Part shown: piece after piece, positions 21,505 to 33,425 of the stretch
How the letters are laid out: the number at the start of each line of letters is the position of its first letter
How positions within the stretch are numbered: the first letter of the stretch is position 1
From: Bretschneidera sinensis
Taxonomy: Eukaryota; Streptophyta; Magnoliopsida; Brassicales; Akaniaceae
Length of the DNA stretch: 64,000 nucleotides
Direction: 5' to 3'
Assembly (NCBI GenBank): GCA_023935145.1
Contig: CM043700.1
Span: 64,436,620-64,500,619, forward strand
Position numbers and translations under genes: made by a program
Notes under the pieces: generated by a model
Told to the model about the DNA's origin: nothing
Seen by the model: only the letters and a program-made list of their open reading frames with translations
Databases searched by the model: none

Positions 21505-21969
21505 TTATCTTCTGAAGTTGAAAATATTGACCTCTAGAGTCATGTTCCCAAAAGACAGCATCATTAGACCGTTCCTACAATTAATAAGAGCATTAGAGGT
21601 CGCAAGGAAAGGTCTTCCTAAAATGATTAGAACTTTAGACTCCATATCAACCACATAATGAGCATCCAGAATAAGAAAATCAATAGGATAATAGAACTTA
21701 TCTATCTGTATTAGTACATCTTCGACTATCCCCCTTGGTTGCTTAGTCGATCGGTTGGCCAATTGTAGTACCATAGATGTGGGTTTGATCTCTCCTAGAC
21801 CCAATTGCAAGTAGACATTGTAAGGCATTAGGTTCACACCGACTCCTAAATCCAGCAAAGCTTGACCGATCTTATGAGTCCTAATTTGACAGGTGATCGT
21901 GGGACACCCTGGGTCTTTATATTTGAGCGGTGTCTTTCGCTCAATCACTGCACTCACTTGCTCAGTCAA
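21505..21969 (-). pseudogene. E3 retropepsin-type protease remnant
   Basis: The 154-codon stretch contains ALLDLGVGVNLMPY, where the family has LLDLGA(S/N)VNL, so the Gly-Ala after Asp is altered to Gly-Val but Asp is kept. It also has QLANRSTKQPRGIVEDVLIQ and LIILGRPFLATSNALI. It resembles the E5 protease. It would cleave the Gag-Pol precursor. Confidence 0.8.
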
Positions 21970-22367
21970 GAATGCAGCCTACTTGACTTGATGCTTCCTT
22001 TTTATGGTGCACAGATCCTTGATCGTCTTTGCATATGTTGGTACCTGTTTAATCACATGAAGCAAAGGCAAGTTAATCCTAACTTGTTTCAAATGTTCTA
22101 GGATCTCACCTTGTATTTCCAGATTTTTTTCCTTTTGGTCAGAGCACTTGGGAAAAAAGAGACTTGAACCAAAAAAATTTCATTTGGCTTATTCTTAGGG
22201 GTGTTTTCCTCGGTGCTTGTGGTCGTCATCTAACTTGGTCCGTTTAACACCTTACCACTTCGAGTAGTTATGGCATTAACCTCTGTGATACTTTGTGAAT
22301 CTGAAGTAGAGGTTTGTGCCATATGTTGCCCCCTTGGATTTGATTGAGGCTAAGATGGGAATTTGCT
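21970..22367 (-). other. E3 gag-protease linker, decayed
   Basis: No continuous frame. Its position corresponds to the variable Gag C-terminal linker that precedes protease in E5. Confidence 0.5.
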
Positions 22368-23700
22368 TCACTTTTGCACTGCTAGAGAACTTGTTAGCGT
22401 AGTTATTTGGCTTTTAATTTCCTTGTTCTCTTCCATTACTTGTGTCACAGCAGTTTCCAATCTTTGAATAATTTTACCTTGTGACTCCATAAATGTGTTT
22501 AATTTTTCCTCTAAAGGGATTCTATTAGGTTGCGCATTGTATGAGGTTACATGGTATAACATCGGTGGTTGTGCATGTGCGTGTGTAGGTTGGTTTGAGT
22601 CGGGCCTCCAGCTAAAGTTCGGGTGGTTACTCCAACTAGGATTATATGTATTGGAGAAAGTATTATGAGGCTTCCTGTAAATCCCTAAGGCGTTATATTG
22701 TTCATCCAAAACCCCTCTCATCTTTGCATAAGTTGGGCAATCCTGAGCTAAGTGTTCCACTTCCCCATAGACGAAATAAGAACCTTGTGGCTCGACTCTT
22801 GCAACAGTATGTGTGAGTCTACCATCTTGGGTCTTAAGTGCCTCTAACTCTCGAGTTACTCGCTCTAATTTGGCTTTCATGCTATCCTCTTCTCTAAGTT
22901 GGTATATCCCGATCGGTCTTGCTCTATTTGTGCTTTCAACAATACAGGGCCATATCCAAGTGTGGGCCTTCTCAGCCAAGTCATTCAGATACTCAATTGT
23001 GTCATTGGGGTCCTTTTGCATAAATTCTCCGTTGCACATCATCTCTATGAATTGATGCTCTCTACTCGTAAGTCCCTTGTAAAGATGACTAACCATGCGC
23101 CAACTCTCATACTCATGGTGTGGACACATATTTAACAAATCCTTATACCTCTCTTATGCCTGATATAATGTCTCGCTATCCTTTTGAGTAAAGGTTGAAA
23201 TTTGTCTTCTCAGACCATTAGTTTTGTGAAAAATGCTTGCGTCATTTTTTCCCATGAACCTATAGACCTCGGCCGTAAAGAGTATAGCCAACTTTTTGCT
23301 TTATCCTTCAAAGAAAAAGGAAAGAACCTCAATTTAACTGAGTTAATAGTCTCAGATCTGCCATGAAATGTGGCTACCACTTCCTCAAATTATCTAATGT
23401 GAACATACGGGTTTTTGCTTTCTAAACCGTGGAAGGTGGGTATCAATGCTATCATGCTTGACTTGAAATCTGTATGTGGTGTGTTTGGTGAAAACATGAC
23501 GCATGATGGTGTAGATGTGCATGTGGGATGAAGGAAATATTTAGGGTCCTAAGAGGGTCATCTCTGTGATTGCTCATGGTGTTAGAGCTTGTGTTTGAAC
23601 CCGTTTCACTCCTAATGTAATTTGGTGGGTATTCTAACTGAAGGATTCTAACAAATTGTTTGTGTTCATCTCTATCCCAACGCATATACCATCAACTCTC
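22368..23700 (-). pseudogene. E3 Athila gag remnant
   Basis: The best stretch (22368-23138) has CPHHEYESWRMVSHLYKGL, NGEFMQKDPNDTIEYLNDLA, a damaged zinc knuckle (YFVYGEVEHLAQDC, first two Cys lost to Tyr) and NTYNPSWSNHPNFSW. The N-terminal half (23139-23700) is in several frames. It is close to the E2 gag. Confidence 0.8.
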
Positions 23701-23873
23701 TCTTCTTTTATTTGATTTATTTATTTTTAATTATTAATTTAAATTATTAATTAATTAATTTTTTTCTTGAATAAAAGAAAATTAAAAAATAAACTAAAGC
23801 TAGAATTAAAAAGAAACTGAAAGAAAGAGTTCGAAAAGATAGCACTCGAAAACCTCTTTGTAGACTGATGCTC

Positions 23874-23891
23874 TCCCCGGCAACGATGCCA
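23874..23891 (-). other. E3 primer binding site (tRNA-Asp, mutated)
   Basis: The minus strand reads TGGCATCGTTGCCGGGGA, two adjacent changes from the tRNA-Asp complement TGGCGCCGTTGCCGGGGA. It lies 5 bases from the LTR. Confidence 0.8.
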
Positions 23892-24355
23892 AAATTTGAA
23901 TTACGCCCAAATAGTACTATACGGTAACAGCAATATAGAATGGGGTGTCGATCCCACGAAGAGGACGTTCTACAATCAAAGTCTCAGGAAAAAAATAATG
24001 GAAACAAAATTAAAAATTAATATTAAGAAAATGTTGAGAATTAAATAATACAATTGAATTAAGTGAAATAAAATCAATAATGAGTAACATAAGGGTTCAA
24101 GAACCCCTCCTAATTTTCACAGCTCCAACTTGTATCAATTCAGTAATTATAACTCAACTGCGTATTTCACATCCCAAATACTTAATCGGAAAATAATAGT
24201 GAAAGCACAAAAAATATTTTTTGTAAATTATTATGAGAAATCCCCTTCTTGTTTTTATAAGTAATGTAACGGTCAATCATATATGATATCTTAAATCGAC
24301 GATATATCCGGAGATAATAACACAGTAAAGGACCAACATATATAATTAATATACC

Positions 24356-24990
24356 TATTGGAAATCACCTCAAGATTCCCAGGTGGTGACCTTACAAACA
24401 CCCAAGTCTAGAATAACTTGTAATGAACAAAAACAAACCAATCAAAGAAAGAACACAAGCAATTGTTATCGAGGTTCGGCAAATGCTTACGTCCCCGTGA
24501 GCTACTCCGAGCTCTCTGCACTAAATCAATGAGTTCTTACAATTACAGCCCTCTAACAAGTCTAAGTGATCCTGTGCATTTTAACCATGTTTCACGCATT
24601 ATCTCAAGGTTCCCAAAATGAAGCATCAGGTGTGCCTGGCGCCGCGGCCCAGAACAGGGTTAGTCGCGACGAGTACAGGGCTAGAAACCTCCCAAGTGCC
24701 GGGCGCCGCGGCGTACAAGGACCAGAAATCTCCCAGGTGCTGGGCACCGCGGCGCACAAGTACTAGAAACCTTCCAAGTGCTGGGCGTCACGGAGCACAA
24801 GGACTGGGCTGCGATGCACAGCTTTATGCCACCTTGTGTCGTGGTGCACACCAGCCTGTGTCATGGCGCACACCTGGTGGAGGCCAACTTCTCCCTTGCT
24901 ATAGGCTACGATGCACACTCCTTGTGCTGCGGCTCAGAAGACTGCTGAAGCTCCTCTTCAACCAGTTTAATCCTTAGATAAATACCAAAA
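24356..24990 (-). mobile_element. E6 3' LTR
   Basis: 635 bp, shorter than the partner because about 350 bp (counterpart of 29528-29875) are missing. It is also expanded by extra GC-rich repeat units. Its outer end reads TATTGG where the partner has TGTTAG. Confidence 0.8.
24625..24945. repeat. GC-rich 42-bp tandem array in E6 3' LTR
   Basis: Three direct units (about 24680-24805) with core AGTGCYGGGCGCCGCGGCGYAC, split here as AGTGC plus a GGGCGCCGCGGCG palindromic word, then flanking variants. The other LTR of E6 has about one unit (29945-30140), so the array grew after or during insertion. Confidence 0.8.
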
Positions 24991-25188
24991 ATCTCTACCT
25001 TTGTCTGAGCGATTAAACCCGAACCCATTATGCAAAGAACTCAGGATCCAAACTCAACTTGAGTCACCATATCAATCGATTCCAATCCTAAGAAGTCTAA
25101 AGCAATGATTGAACTTGCTTAGAGGTAGAACTTTAGTACCTAAATCTGCAATATTTTCTTCTGTGGCCACCTTGTCCACATGAATGCA

Positions 25189-25557
25189 TCATTCCGTAAC
25201 ATTTTTCCAAATGAAATGGTACCTAACATCCATATACTTTGTCCTCTCATGGAACACTGGATTCTTACATAAATGCAATGCACTTTGGCTATCCGAATAC
25301 ACCACTACCTGCTCTTTTAAGACCATCAACTCATCTAACAACCCTTTGTACCATATAGCCTCCTTAATGGCTTTTGTTGCCGCTATGTACTCAACCTCGG
25401 TTATTGAGAGTGCTACCACCGGCTGCAGCTGAGCCTTCCAACTTATACAACATCCATTTAAGTTGAAGAAATAGGAGGTAATCGATCTTCTTTTATCTCG
25501 GTCTGCTCCATAGTCCGAATCCGCATAACCCTCAAGACAGATGGGCTTACCCCTTTT
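25189..25557 (-). pseudogene. E6 RNase H remnant
   Basis: MVALSITEVEYIAATKAIKEAIW, KEQVVVYSDSQSALHLCKNP and ERTKYMDVRYHFI are the classical copia RNase H C-terminal blocks. The catalytic Asp of YSDSQSA is kept. The first part of the domain (25430-25557) is in another frame. Confidence 0.85.
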
Positions 25558-26500
25558 CTAATAAACCAGCCCCATATCTGGGCTTCCTTTCAAGTACCTC
25601 AGCAACCACTTTATCCCAAGCCAATGCTCTTTTCCAAGATTACTCATAAACCTGCTGAGAACACTTATTGCATGAGCAATGTTGGGTGTAGTGCTTACTA
25701 TGGTGAACATTACAGATCCAACCACACTAGAGTAAGGGACATTTTTCATTTTCTTTTTCTCCTCATCTGATCTCGGACATTGATCGCTGGAGAATTTGAA
25801 ATGACCAGCAAAGGGAACCTTCACTGGTTTGCTATCTTCCATAGAAAACTTAGATATCATCTTTTTTATGTAGGAAGTCTGAGAAACCTTCAATCTGTTT
25901 CTCTCCCTTTTCCTCATTATACTCATCCCAAGGATCTTCTGTGCATGGATAAGATCCTTCATCTCAAACTCCGAACTGAGTTGAGACTTCAGTTCTTCTA
26001 TCCTCTCCCTGTTGTTCCCAACCAACAACATATCATTGATATAGATGAGGATAATTACCATTTCCTCCACCTTGTGCCCCTTGTAGGACAAGCACGAATC
26101 ATAGTAGCTCCTCATGAAACCCAAGCTAGTTACAAAGGAATCGAACCTCTTATTCCATTGCTGAGGTGATTGCTTCAGGCAATAGAGAGATTTCTTCAAT
26201 TGGCACACCAAATCTCCCTACCTTCTTTCCTCATAGCCTTCGGGTTACCTCATGTAGATGGTCTCATCAAGCTCTCCATGTAAAAACCCCGTTTTCACAT
26301 CAATTTGCTCGATCTCCCAATTAAATTGGACCATCATAGCCAATACTGTCCTTATCGTCTTGTATTTCACAACTAGTGAGAATATTTCGGTGAAATCTAT
26401 GCTTTCTCTTTGTGTGAACCCCTTCGCCACCAGCCTAGCCTTATTCCAGACTTCATCCCCTAGAGTGTTCCCTTATTTGATATTGTAAATCCATTTACAA
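25558..26500 (-). pseudogene. E6 copia reverse transcriptase remnant
   Basis: Starts with AKGFTQRESIDFTEIFSLVV and QIDVKTGFLHGELDETIYM, then after stops near 26245 continues as CQLKKSLYCLKQSPQQWNKR. The catalytic box reads YINDMLL instead of YVDDM, so one of the two metal-binding Asp residues is Asn (a G-to-A change). The thumb and connection (SVVGSVMFTIVSTTPNIAHA) run to the end. It is not expected to be active. Confidence 0.85.
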
Positions 26501-26914
26501 TCTATAACTCTCTGTTTTTCTGGCTTGGGCACCAATTCCCAAGATTTGTTCTTCCTCAAAGAATCTATTTCTTCCTTCATAGCTAGCCTCCACTTTGACG
26601 AATCCTTACATTCCATGGCATCCATGTAAGTTTTTGGTTCAACCCCTCATTCTGAATAAGGAGCTGCTACATTAGCATCCGCAAAACCATATCTCAAAGG
26701 TAGTCTGACCACCCTAATTTCCTGGTCCCTTGTGAGCTGATAATCATTCTGATTTGCTGCATCATCCCCTTCTAGTTCAGCCTCCTCATGAGTGTCCTGA
26801 GCTTGGCTTTCATCAATGGGCTCTACCTGGTCCGAACCCTCTAGCCTTCCTTGCTATACCTAAACTGAATTTGCTTTGATGCTATGCTCCATAAATACCG
26901 GGCTACTTTGCCCA
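26501..26914 (-). pseudogene. E6 linker between integrase and RT
   Basis: A Glu/Ser-rich, poorly conserved linker region of copia pol in several frames; a block resembling the NKWVFKLK-type entry to RT is decayed. Confidence 0.45.
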
Positions 26915-27842
26915 TTATCCCCCTGTAGGGTTAGTTTTCTCCAAATAGGGAAATAACAATTCATTAAAAATGACATCCCTACTTATTATAAGTTTAGTCC
27001 CTTTTGGCTCTAAGGACCACAACCTATACCCCTTAACCCCATCACCATACCCTAAAAGCACACATTTTCTAGACCTTGGGCTAAGTTTATCATCCTTTTG
27101 ATGTGCAAATGCAGCATATCCAAAAGTTCTAAGGTTGCTCAACTCAGGGGGTTTCCCACTCCACATCTCCTCGGGAGTCTTGAGCTCTAAAGCTCTAGAG
27201 GGTGATCTATTAACCAAATATGCAGTAGTAGACACAGCTTCCCCCCAAAAATATTTTGGTAAACTGGACCCAATTAACATGCACCTAACCTTTTCCATAA
27301 TGGTCCTATTCATCCTCTCAGCAACTCCATTTTGCTGAGGGGTTTTCACAACCGTTCTATGTCTTAGAATCCCATTTAACTCATAGAATTTATCAAAATC
27401 CTTATTAAAAAATTCTAAGCCATTATCGGTTCTTAACACCTTAACTACTCTGCCCGTTTGAGTCTCCAACAACTTTTTCCACACCACAAATTTATTCAAA
27501 GCATCTGATTTATTTTTAAACAAATAAACCCAAAACCTTTCTAGAATAATCATCAATTAAAGACAGAAAGTAAACATTACCTCCCTGTGTTGGTGTTCTT
27601 GCTGGTCCCCAAAGATCTGCATGAATGTAGTCAAGAATGCCCTTAGATGTGTGAACTCTGGTGTTGAAGCTGACCCGATGTTGCTTCCCAAGAATGCAAC
27701 ATTCGCAGAAATCAAGTTTCTCTAGCTTATCACCACCAAGTAGACCATTCTTGCTGAGAACCCACAGCCCCTTTTTGCTCATATGTCCCAAGAGATTGTG
27801 CCAAAGTACTGCTTTATCCATCTTAGCCATCAAGCTTTCTTC
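26915..27842 (-). pseudogene. E6 integrase remnant
   Basis: The pre-integrase HHCC domain at 27833-27640 shows LWHNLLGHMSKKGL, CECCILGKQHRVSF. The catalytic core has DLWGPA, VLRTDNGLEF and QQNGVAERMNRTI, so D, D and E of the DDE triad are all visible. GWxxxxKGYRLW-type C-terminal motif (GYGDGVKGYRLWSL) follows. A one-base frameshift near 27535 splits the core. Confidence 0.85.
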
Positions 27843-28230
27843 TTAATCCTTGATTTCTGTCTTTCCGATCATCTCATAGAGACCATCCTTTATTGCTGCT
27901 TTGATCACTATCAAAAATCCCTTGGTTACCTTGATCTTTCCTCCCTCTGCTTTGTATGTGTACCCCATGAAATCTAGCTGCCCCAATGAGATCAAATTTC
28001 TTCTCAACTCTGGAAGATACCTCACATTCTGTAGCTCCATCAAACATCCTCAATTGGATGTCTCCTATCCCCCTCACTTGGCAAGAAGTATCATTCCCCA
28101 AGAAAACCTTTCCATCATTGGTTTCCTTGAAATTCTTGAACCAATCCCTATGAGGGCACATGTGATAAGTGCACCCGGAACCCAGGATCCCTTTCTCGCT
28201 GCCTTGCCTCCTGCTCACATTTAAGCACAC
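27843..28230 (-). pseudogene. E6 protease remnant
   Basis: GSGCTYHMCPHRDWFKNFKE is the copia protease start, where D-S-G-(A/C) is usual; the preceding residues read LGSGCT, so the catalytic Asp is changed to Gly. It continues as GIGDIQLRMFDG, then in a second frame as VRYLPELRRNLISLGQLD. One frameshift lies near 28040. Confidence 0.8.
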
Positions 28231-29117
28231 AACAAGAACATCATCTTGCTATTCTCCTTTGGCAACTGAAGCCTCTCCATTGTTGGTATGACTTCTTCCT
28301 CTCTCATTCCACAACTTGTTCTTGCAATCTTTCTTGAAGTGACCTTCCTTATTGTAATAGTAGCATCTTTTTCTTCCAAATCTTGGTTTGGAGTGCGCTC
28401 TCCCATGGCTCTGCCCTCTAGCCTTTGATTTCTCTCAGTAGTTGTCATGGATGCTACTGCCATTTTGAGTTGTTGGCCTTTCCCTAATGAATAACCTTTC
28501 TCGACTTGATGCTTCCCTTATCTTAGCTTTGAAATCATGAGCCCTTATAGTATTGATCACAATTTCATTGGTTAGTGTATCTCTTCCAGTTTCAATAGCA
28601 TTAATCAAACTTTCAAAATAATCAGGAAGAGAATTCAATAACATAACAACCAATTGTTCATCCAGGAATATTATACTACAATTAGCCAAATCTTGAACTA
28701 ATTTGTTAAACATATCAAGATTATCTTGCAACTCTTTATTATGATCCATTTTAAAAGCAAAGATTCTTTTAAGAAGATAAATTTTATTAGGGAGAGTTTT
28801 GTTAAGAAACAATTCATCTAGTTTCTTCCATATGACAGCAGGATCTTCCAAGTCTCCGCACTCCCTTGTGACACTATCTGACTTGTGTAGAAAGATGGTG
28901 TTATATGCCATCTTCTTCATCTCATTCTGCTAGACCTCTGTGATACTTGCTGGAAAAACGTAATCTTCTCCAATTGCCAAGTCCACCTTTTGTTGAATAA
29001 GAATCGCTTGATTTTCTGCTTTCGAAGGGCAAAGTCTCCCTTTCCATCAAACTTCTCAACAATGAAATTTGAACCCATCTTGCAGAGAAAATCCCAAGAT
29101 TTATGCAGCACCCACAA
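28231..29117 (-). pseudogene. E6 copia gag remnant
   Basis: FIVEKFDGKGDFALRKQKI marks the N-terminus; the central block has VIWKKLDELFLNKTLPNKIYLL and MFNKLVQDLANCSI...DEQLVVMLLNSLP, as in UBN2-type copia Gag. Near 28330-28370 a CCHC knuckle is read in another frame (CYYNKEGHFKKDCK-like). Stops and a frameshift occur near 28430 and 28920. Confidence 0.8.
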
Positions 29118-29319
29118 TTGCTTTCCAACTTCTAACTCTCAAGAACTCAATCAAATCTTGATCCAGCATCGTTCTTGAATCACCCTCAAGAACCTGATCA
29201 GATCTTGATCTTAGCACCGTTCTTGAATCACCTAAGAAGTTGACCTTTGATTCTTGGAGTCTTGCTCTGATACCTTCTGTTCCAGCTCTAATACCCACTC
29301 ACCAAAGCTCTGATACCAC

Positions 29320-30193
29320 TGTTAGAAATCATCTCAAGATGCCCATGTGGTGATTTTCCAAACACCCAAGTCTAGAATGACTTGTAATGAATAGAGACAA
29401 ACCAATTAAAGTAAGAACACAAGCAATTGTTATCGAGGTTCAGCAAATGCCTATGTCCCAGTGAGCTACTTCGAGCTCTCTGCACTAAATCAATGAGTTT
29501 TTACAATTATAGCAACACCTCCTCAAGAACCCTCTTGTTCTTGATACATGAAAGAAGAGAAAAGAAAGAGATAAGAACTAAGTGTTTCCCTGGAATTTTC
29601 CCCAAGAAAATTCCAATTACGAAGCCCTTGAACCCCTCTTCTTGTATGCTCTCTCTCAAGACCAGACACTCTTGATATGAGATCTCTTCAAGTGCCTCTC
29701 ATGTGTTTTGTGTCTTTGCACTCTCACACTTGCACTTGAATTCTCTTGTATGATGATTTTATGTTCTATTGTTCAATTGATTGAAGCTAAATGACCCTTT
29801 ATATAGTGCACCAACTTCTTGAACCAATCTTGAAGTCAATCTCAACCCTTAGATCTTGAGGACAAATCAATCATAGCCCTCTAACAAGTCTAAGTCATCC
29901 TGTGCGTTTTAACCATGTTTCACGCACTCTCTCAAGGTGCCCAAAATGAAGCATCAGGTGTGCTTGGTGTTGCGGCCCAGAACAGAGCTGGCCGCAGCGC
30001 ACATAGGGCCAGAAACCTCCCAAGTGCTGGGCGCCGCGCCACACAGCCTTGTGCCACCTTATGCCGCGGTGCACACCTAGTGGAGGCCAACTTCTCCCTT
30101 GCTGTAGGCTGCAGTGCACATTCCTTGTGTTGCGGCTCAGAAGATTACTGAAGCTCCTCTTCAACCAGTTTAATCCTTAGACAAATACCAACA
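29320..30193 (-). mobile_element. E6 5' LTR
   Basis: 874 bp; the minus strand starts TGTTGGTATTTG and ends TTTCTAACA, directly before the primer binding site. This is the full-length version of the LTR. Confidence 0.85.
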
Positions 30194-30605
30194 ATACCGA
30201 AATCAATTGCATCCTAAATTGTACACATAAAAGAAGCATGACTGAACTTATATGGAGAAAAAGAACAACAATCAACGGAGTTAAATAAAATCTATGGGAG
30301 AAAAAAATATAATTGTCTGTCACACAAAAACATCAACTTCAAAATTAAATAAAGGGAACAGCTCAAAATAATTATTCACTGTTAAAAACACAAATACTAA
30401 ATTAAATACAAGCCAAACCCGCTATGTTTAGGAGTTCATCTCTTCGCTTTGGTTGAAACTTAGCCTAGCCAACAATACATAATCACAATAGCTCTCTAGA
30501 AATTCAATGTGTATCTGTTCAGCCCCCTGTTCTCTATGTCTAAAATCCTATATATAGCTATATGGAGATGGCTTTGTAGACCGAAAAGTCGCCCTAAGGT
30601 TTCTA

Positions 30606-30735
30606 TTCAAGCCGTGTGCTTCTGCTGCTGTCCAAGCCTGGTTCTACTACTGTCAGGCCATATGTTTGCTACTATCCAGGCCTAGTTTCTGCTGTCCAGA
30701 ACTGGTCTAGTTGTGCTACTGTCCAGGCCATGCAA
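30606..30735. repeat. CTGTCCAGGCC-type array in E3 5' LTR
   Basis: Counterpart of 17512-17660 with about one unit less and several C-to-T changes. Confidence 0.75.
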
Positions 30736-31311
30736 ATCCCAAAAAAATCAGAATTTAATAGCTCCTTCACTTCTGTCATTCTAAAATCACACATAGCCTG
30801 ACCTTTGTCTACTAAAACTACCATAACTTTCTCTAGAAAAATCATATTTACGAGCCGTAAAATTCTCCAAAAAATAGACATCTAGATCTTTCCAGTAATA
30901 TATGTCTCATCTCCTGGTTATCATTGAATCAATATAGTTTAATCCACAAAAATGATTGATATGTACGGACAATTCTGGCAATTTAGTGAAACTCCTTTTC
31001 ACCCTTTGCTAGTGACAACATGACTTAGAAAAATGCTCAATTTATCTTTAATAGTCTAGAAATGGTGGGGTTTGTTGCACTTCTCTTGGGAAACCTAGCC
31101 TCTCTACTCTGAACTGGTTCGGATGTTGTGGATCCTTTCGAACATATTTTATATATTTTTTTGTTTAAGGCTTCTTTGTTTTTTTAAATCTGCAAAACAT
31201 AGAATTCTCCAAAGGACCACACTTGTCAAGAAATTCAATGAATAATCAAAATTAATCTCAACAAATGCATATAATTAACTCTATCTGAAGTGCATTTTCA
31301 TGCTCTAATCA

Positions 31312-31578
31312 GACATGTGATATGATTGGCCTAGTGAGGGGCGATGAATTAAGATTGGCCTAATAAGGGATGATGTGTCGAGACTGGCAAGCGTATGGTA
31401 TACCTAGCCCAATGAGGGGTGTGATGTTTGTTGACCCATAAAATCTTGTTTTGTCATCAACAACTTTCATTTGGATATTTGAAAGAATCTCATGGAATGT
31501 TTTATAATTTGAAAAATGTTGCTACCTCAAAGATTGGTTAATTAATGAAACAGTGGTTTTAGTAAGATAGTTTTTCTG

Positions 31579-31667
<89 letters not shown>

Positions 31668-32279
31668 ATCCATTTCCCCTCTTCTTATGTGATTATATGA
31701 TATGTGTAGAGGTTTTGTAGACGTGGTTTTATCTACAAAGGGAAGTTCCTTTTATCTCACTAAGCTATATAACTTACTCCAAATTTTTATCTTATAAGCT
31801 GTCATAGGTTGAGTTGATCTTCTTCATGTTAGCTTACGGGCTTTGACATCAGGTGGGGATTTGGCACTATGACATTCTCTATCGACTCTTGGGTTTTTGA
31901 ACTAAATATTTGATTTTTTGTTGGATTTTTGATTGGTTCATGAATTTTGTTATCTTTTCCTTAAGTTTAAGTAGCTTTCAGAAAGCATTTATAGTTTTCA
32001 AACAAGTTATGGTTTTGTGAGAATTTATAAAACAACAGAGATCTCTATGTACCTTGGAACTATGGTGAATTGTTCAAACAAGAATTTTTCTACAAGTTGG
32101 ATACATTATTTTTATATGTGGATTTCCTTGAAAGTATAAAAATTGACTATATGTTTTTATTGTTATAATTATTTGTTGAATTTTCATTAAAAAAAAACTT
32201 GAATAGAGAAATTGATTGTTTTTTTTTTAATTCACGATATGCCCACTAAGATTATTCCTCTTGGGTACGGGTAGTGACA
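31312..32279 (+). mobile_element. E9 left arm: truncated solo LTR (Tekay-like)
   Basis: 968 bp ending GGGTACGGGTAGTGACA. It is the inverted counterpart of 34014-34467 plus 47645-48171. It contains units of the type TGAGGGGCGATGTG with TTGGCC (about 31318-31435) and a large dinucleotide microsatellite. Its start is cut by E3. No internal region or partner LTR in the same orientation is present in the window. The LTR type is inferred from layout and the GTGACA end. Confidence 0.65.
31582..31663. repeat. (AT)n(TG)n compound microsatellite
   Basis: About 19 AT repeats followed by about 21 TG repeats. The inverted arm has only TAGTATATATGTAAAT at the same place (47848-47870), so the array expanded in this arm. 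Confidence 0.9.
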
Positions 32280-32924
32280 TTAATATAATCTACCTCTGTT
32301 CTCCCAGTTCATGATAGTAAGTCTCCTTATTAATGAGTAAGTAGTTTACTTGAAAATTCAGTCCTAAAACTTTAATATACCCATATACCCATAACTTAAT
32401 GTATTAATCACTGAGTCAATAGATGCTGATTTTGAAAGCTCCTAACAATAAATGCACTATACATGCTTTGTCTCATTCAACTTTCAAGATGTTGTCGTAC
32501 TAAATATTTTCAAGAGATTTTATTGAATGAAAAGAAAAGCGAATGCATGTTCATGCTTTTAGCTCTAATACTATACATGCTTTTCTTTGTAGTCAAATTT
32601 TATTTGTTCTCTTGACAGATAACCATTGCAAAGAAAGCATGTCTACTTAATTAGAATACACATTGAAACTTTGTTATGAATTGTCTATTTCTAAGAAGAA
32701 ATTGTCGATACAGATTAAGATAACGAATTCTATCAATTTTTCAGCTAAATTCATGCCATCCCTATATAAAAGTACAAATTTGTAAGAAACATTAGTTGGA
32801 CAAAAATATTACATGATAATTCTTTTAGGTCAAATAATTTTTTCCTCATTGAATTAAGTTTCTCTACATAAGAGATTATTTTATAGATAATTCATTATTA
32901 CTTTATATAAAAACCATTCCACAA

Positions 32925-33425
32925 ACAATAAATTATCATGTAATTAAATCAATAAAATTACATTTTTTCGATATAATCAAGTTTTAGTTTAACTTTATAT
33001 AGGCAATTTATTTGCAAAAATAAAAAATACTACTTAATATAGACAAGTTTTATTTTTTTTGTAAAAAATTTATTATTTTGTAAGTGACTCAATTATTTTT
33101 TTAAATATTAATATTATTATATTAACAATATTTATTTTTTAGTAGATTTTTATCTCATTAATAAATTCATCAATATATTAGACCTTTGTATAAACTCCAT
33201 TAACATCAATGTTTCTTAATATATAAAATTTGTAGACTGTATATAAACAAATCATTTAAAAAAATAAAAAAAATCCTTACTGATAATCAAATTTTCAACA
33301 AAAAAAAAATATCATTATCTAATTAGAGACAGTAAATTAACAAAAAAAATAAAGATAAGATTTAGAATATTTTTTATCTACTTATATATTTGATCAAATT
33401 TCTACCACAATATTCAACAAAATAT
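32925..33425. repeat. AT-rich dispersed repeat, copy 2
   Basis: Resembles 180-465 in block order. The TATATAAACAA-like block and its neighbours occur twice (about 32990 and 33240), suggesting a partial internal duplication. Confidence 0.45.

Larger units (their letters stand above)
24356..30193 (-). mobile_element. E6: Ty1/copia (Tork-like) retrotransposon
   Basis: LTRs at 24356-24990 and 29320-30193, target duplication ATACC (24351-24355 and 30194-30198), and primer binding site TGGTATCAGAGC on the minus strand at 29307-29318. The order on the minus strand is gag, protease, integrase, RT, RNase H; integrase before RT defines copia. Frames are interrupted by several stops and frameshifts. 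It is inserted in the right LTR of E3. Confidence 0.9.
16718..31311 (-). mobile_element. E3: Athila-lineage retrotransposon, interrupted by E6
   Basis: The left LTR (16718-18250) lacks its outer ~73 bp. The right LTR (23897-31311) is split by copia element E6 (24356-30193). On the minus strand the order is primer binding site (23874-23891), gag, protease, RT, then a fused RNase H/integrase remnant, a long non-coding 3' region and the polypurine tract beside the left LTR. RT wording ([31 protein letters not shown]) is of Athila type. All frames are broken. The right flank GACATGTGATATG belongs to the E9 LTR arm, so E3 appears to have inserted into it. Confidence 0.85.
23897..31311 (-). mobile_element. 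E3 5' LTR, split by E6
   Basis: Parts 23897-24355 and 30199-31311, about 1570 bp once E6 and one target copy are discounted. The minus strand begins TGATTAGAGC and ends GGGCGTAATTCA. It carries a CTGTCCAGGCC-type array at 30606-30735. The downstream part shares diverged sequence with the E4 LTR, such as the CCGTAAAAT...CTCCAGAAA neighbourhood. Confidence 0.8.

Noticed and set aside
24618..24977. 119-codon plus-strand frame in the E6 LTR
   Set aside because: Repetitive translation of the GC-rich 42-bp array; not conserved in the other LTR.
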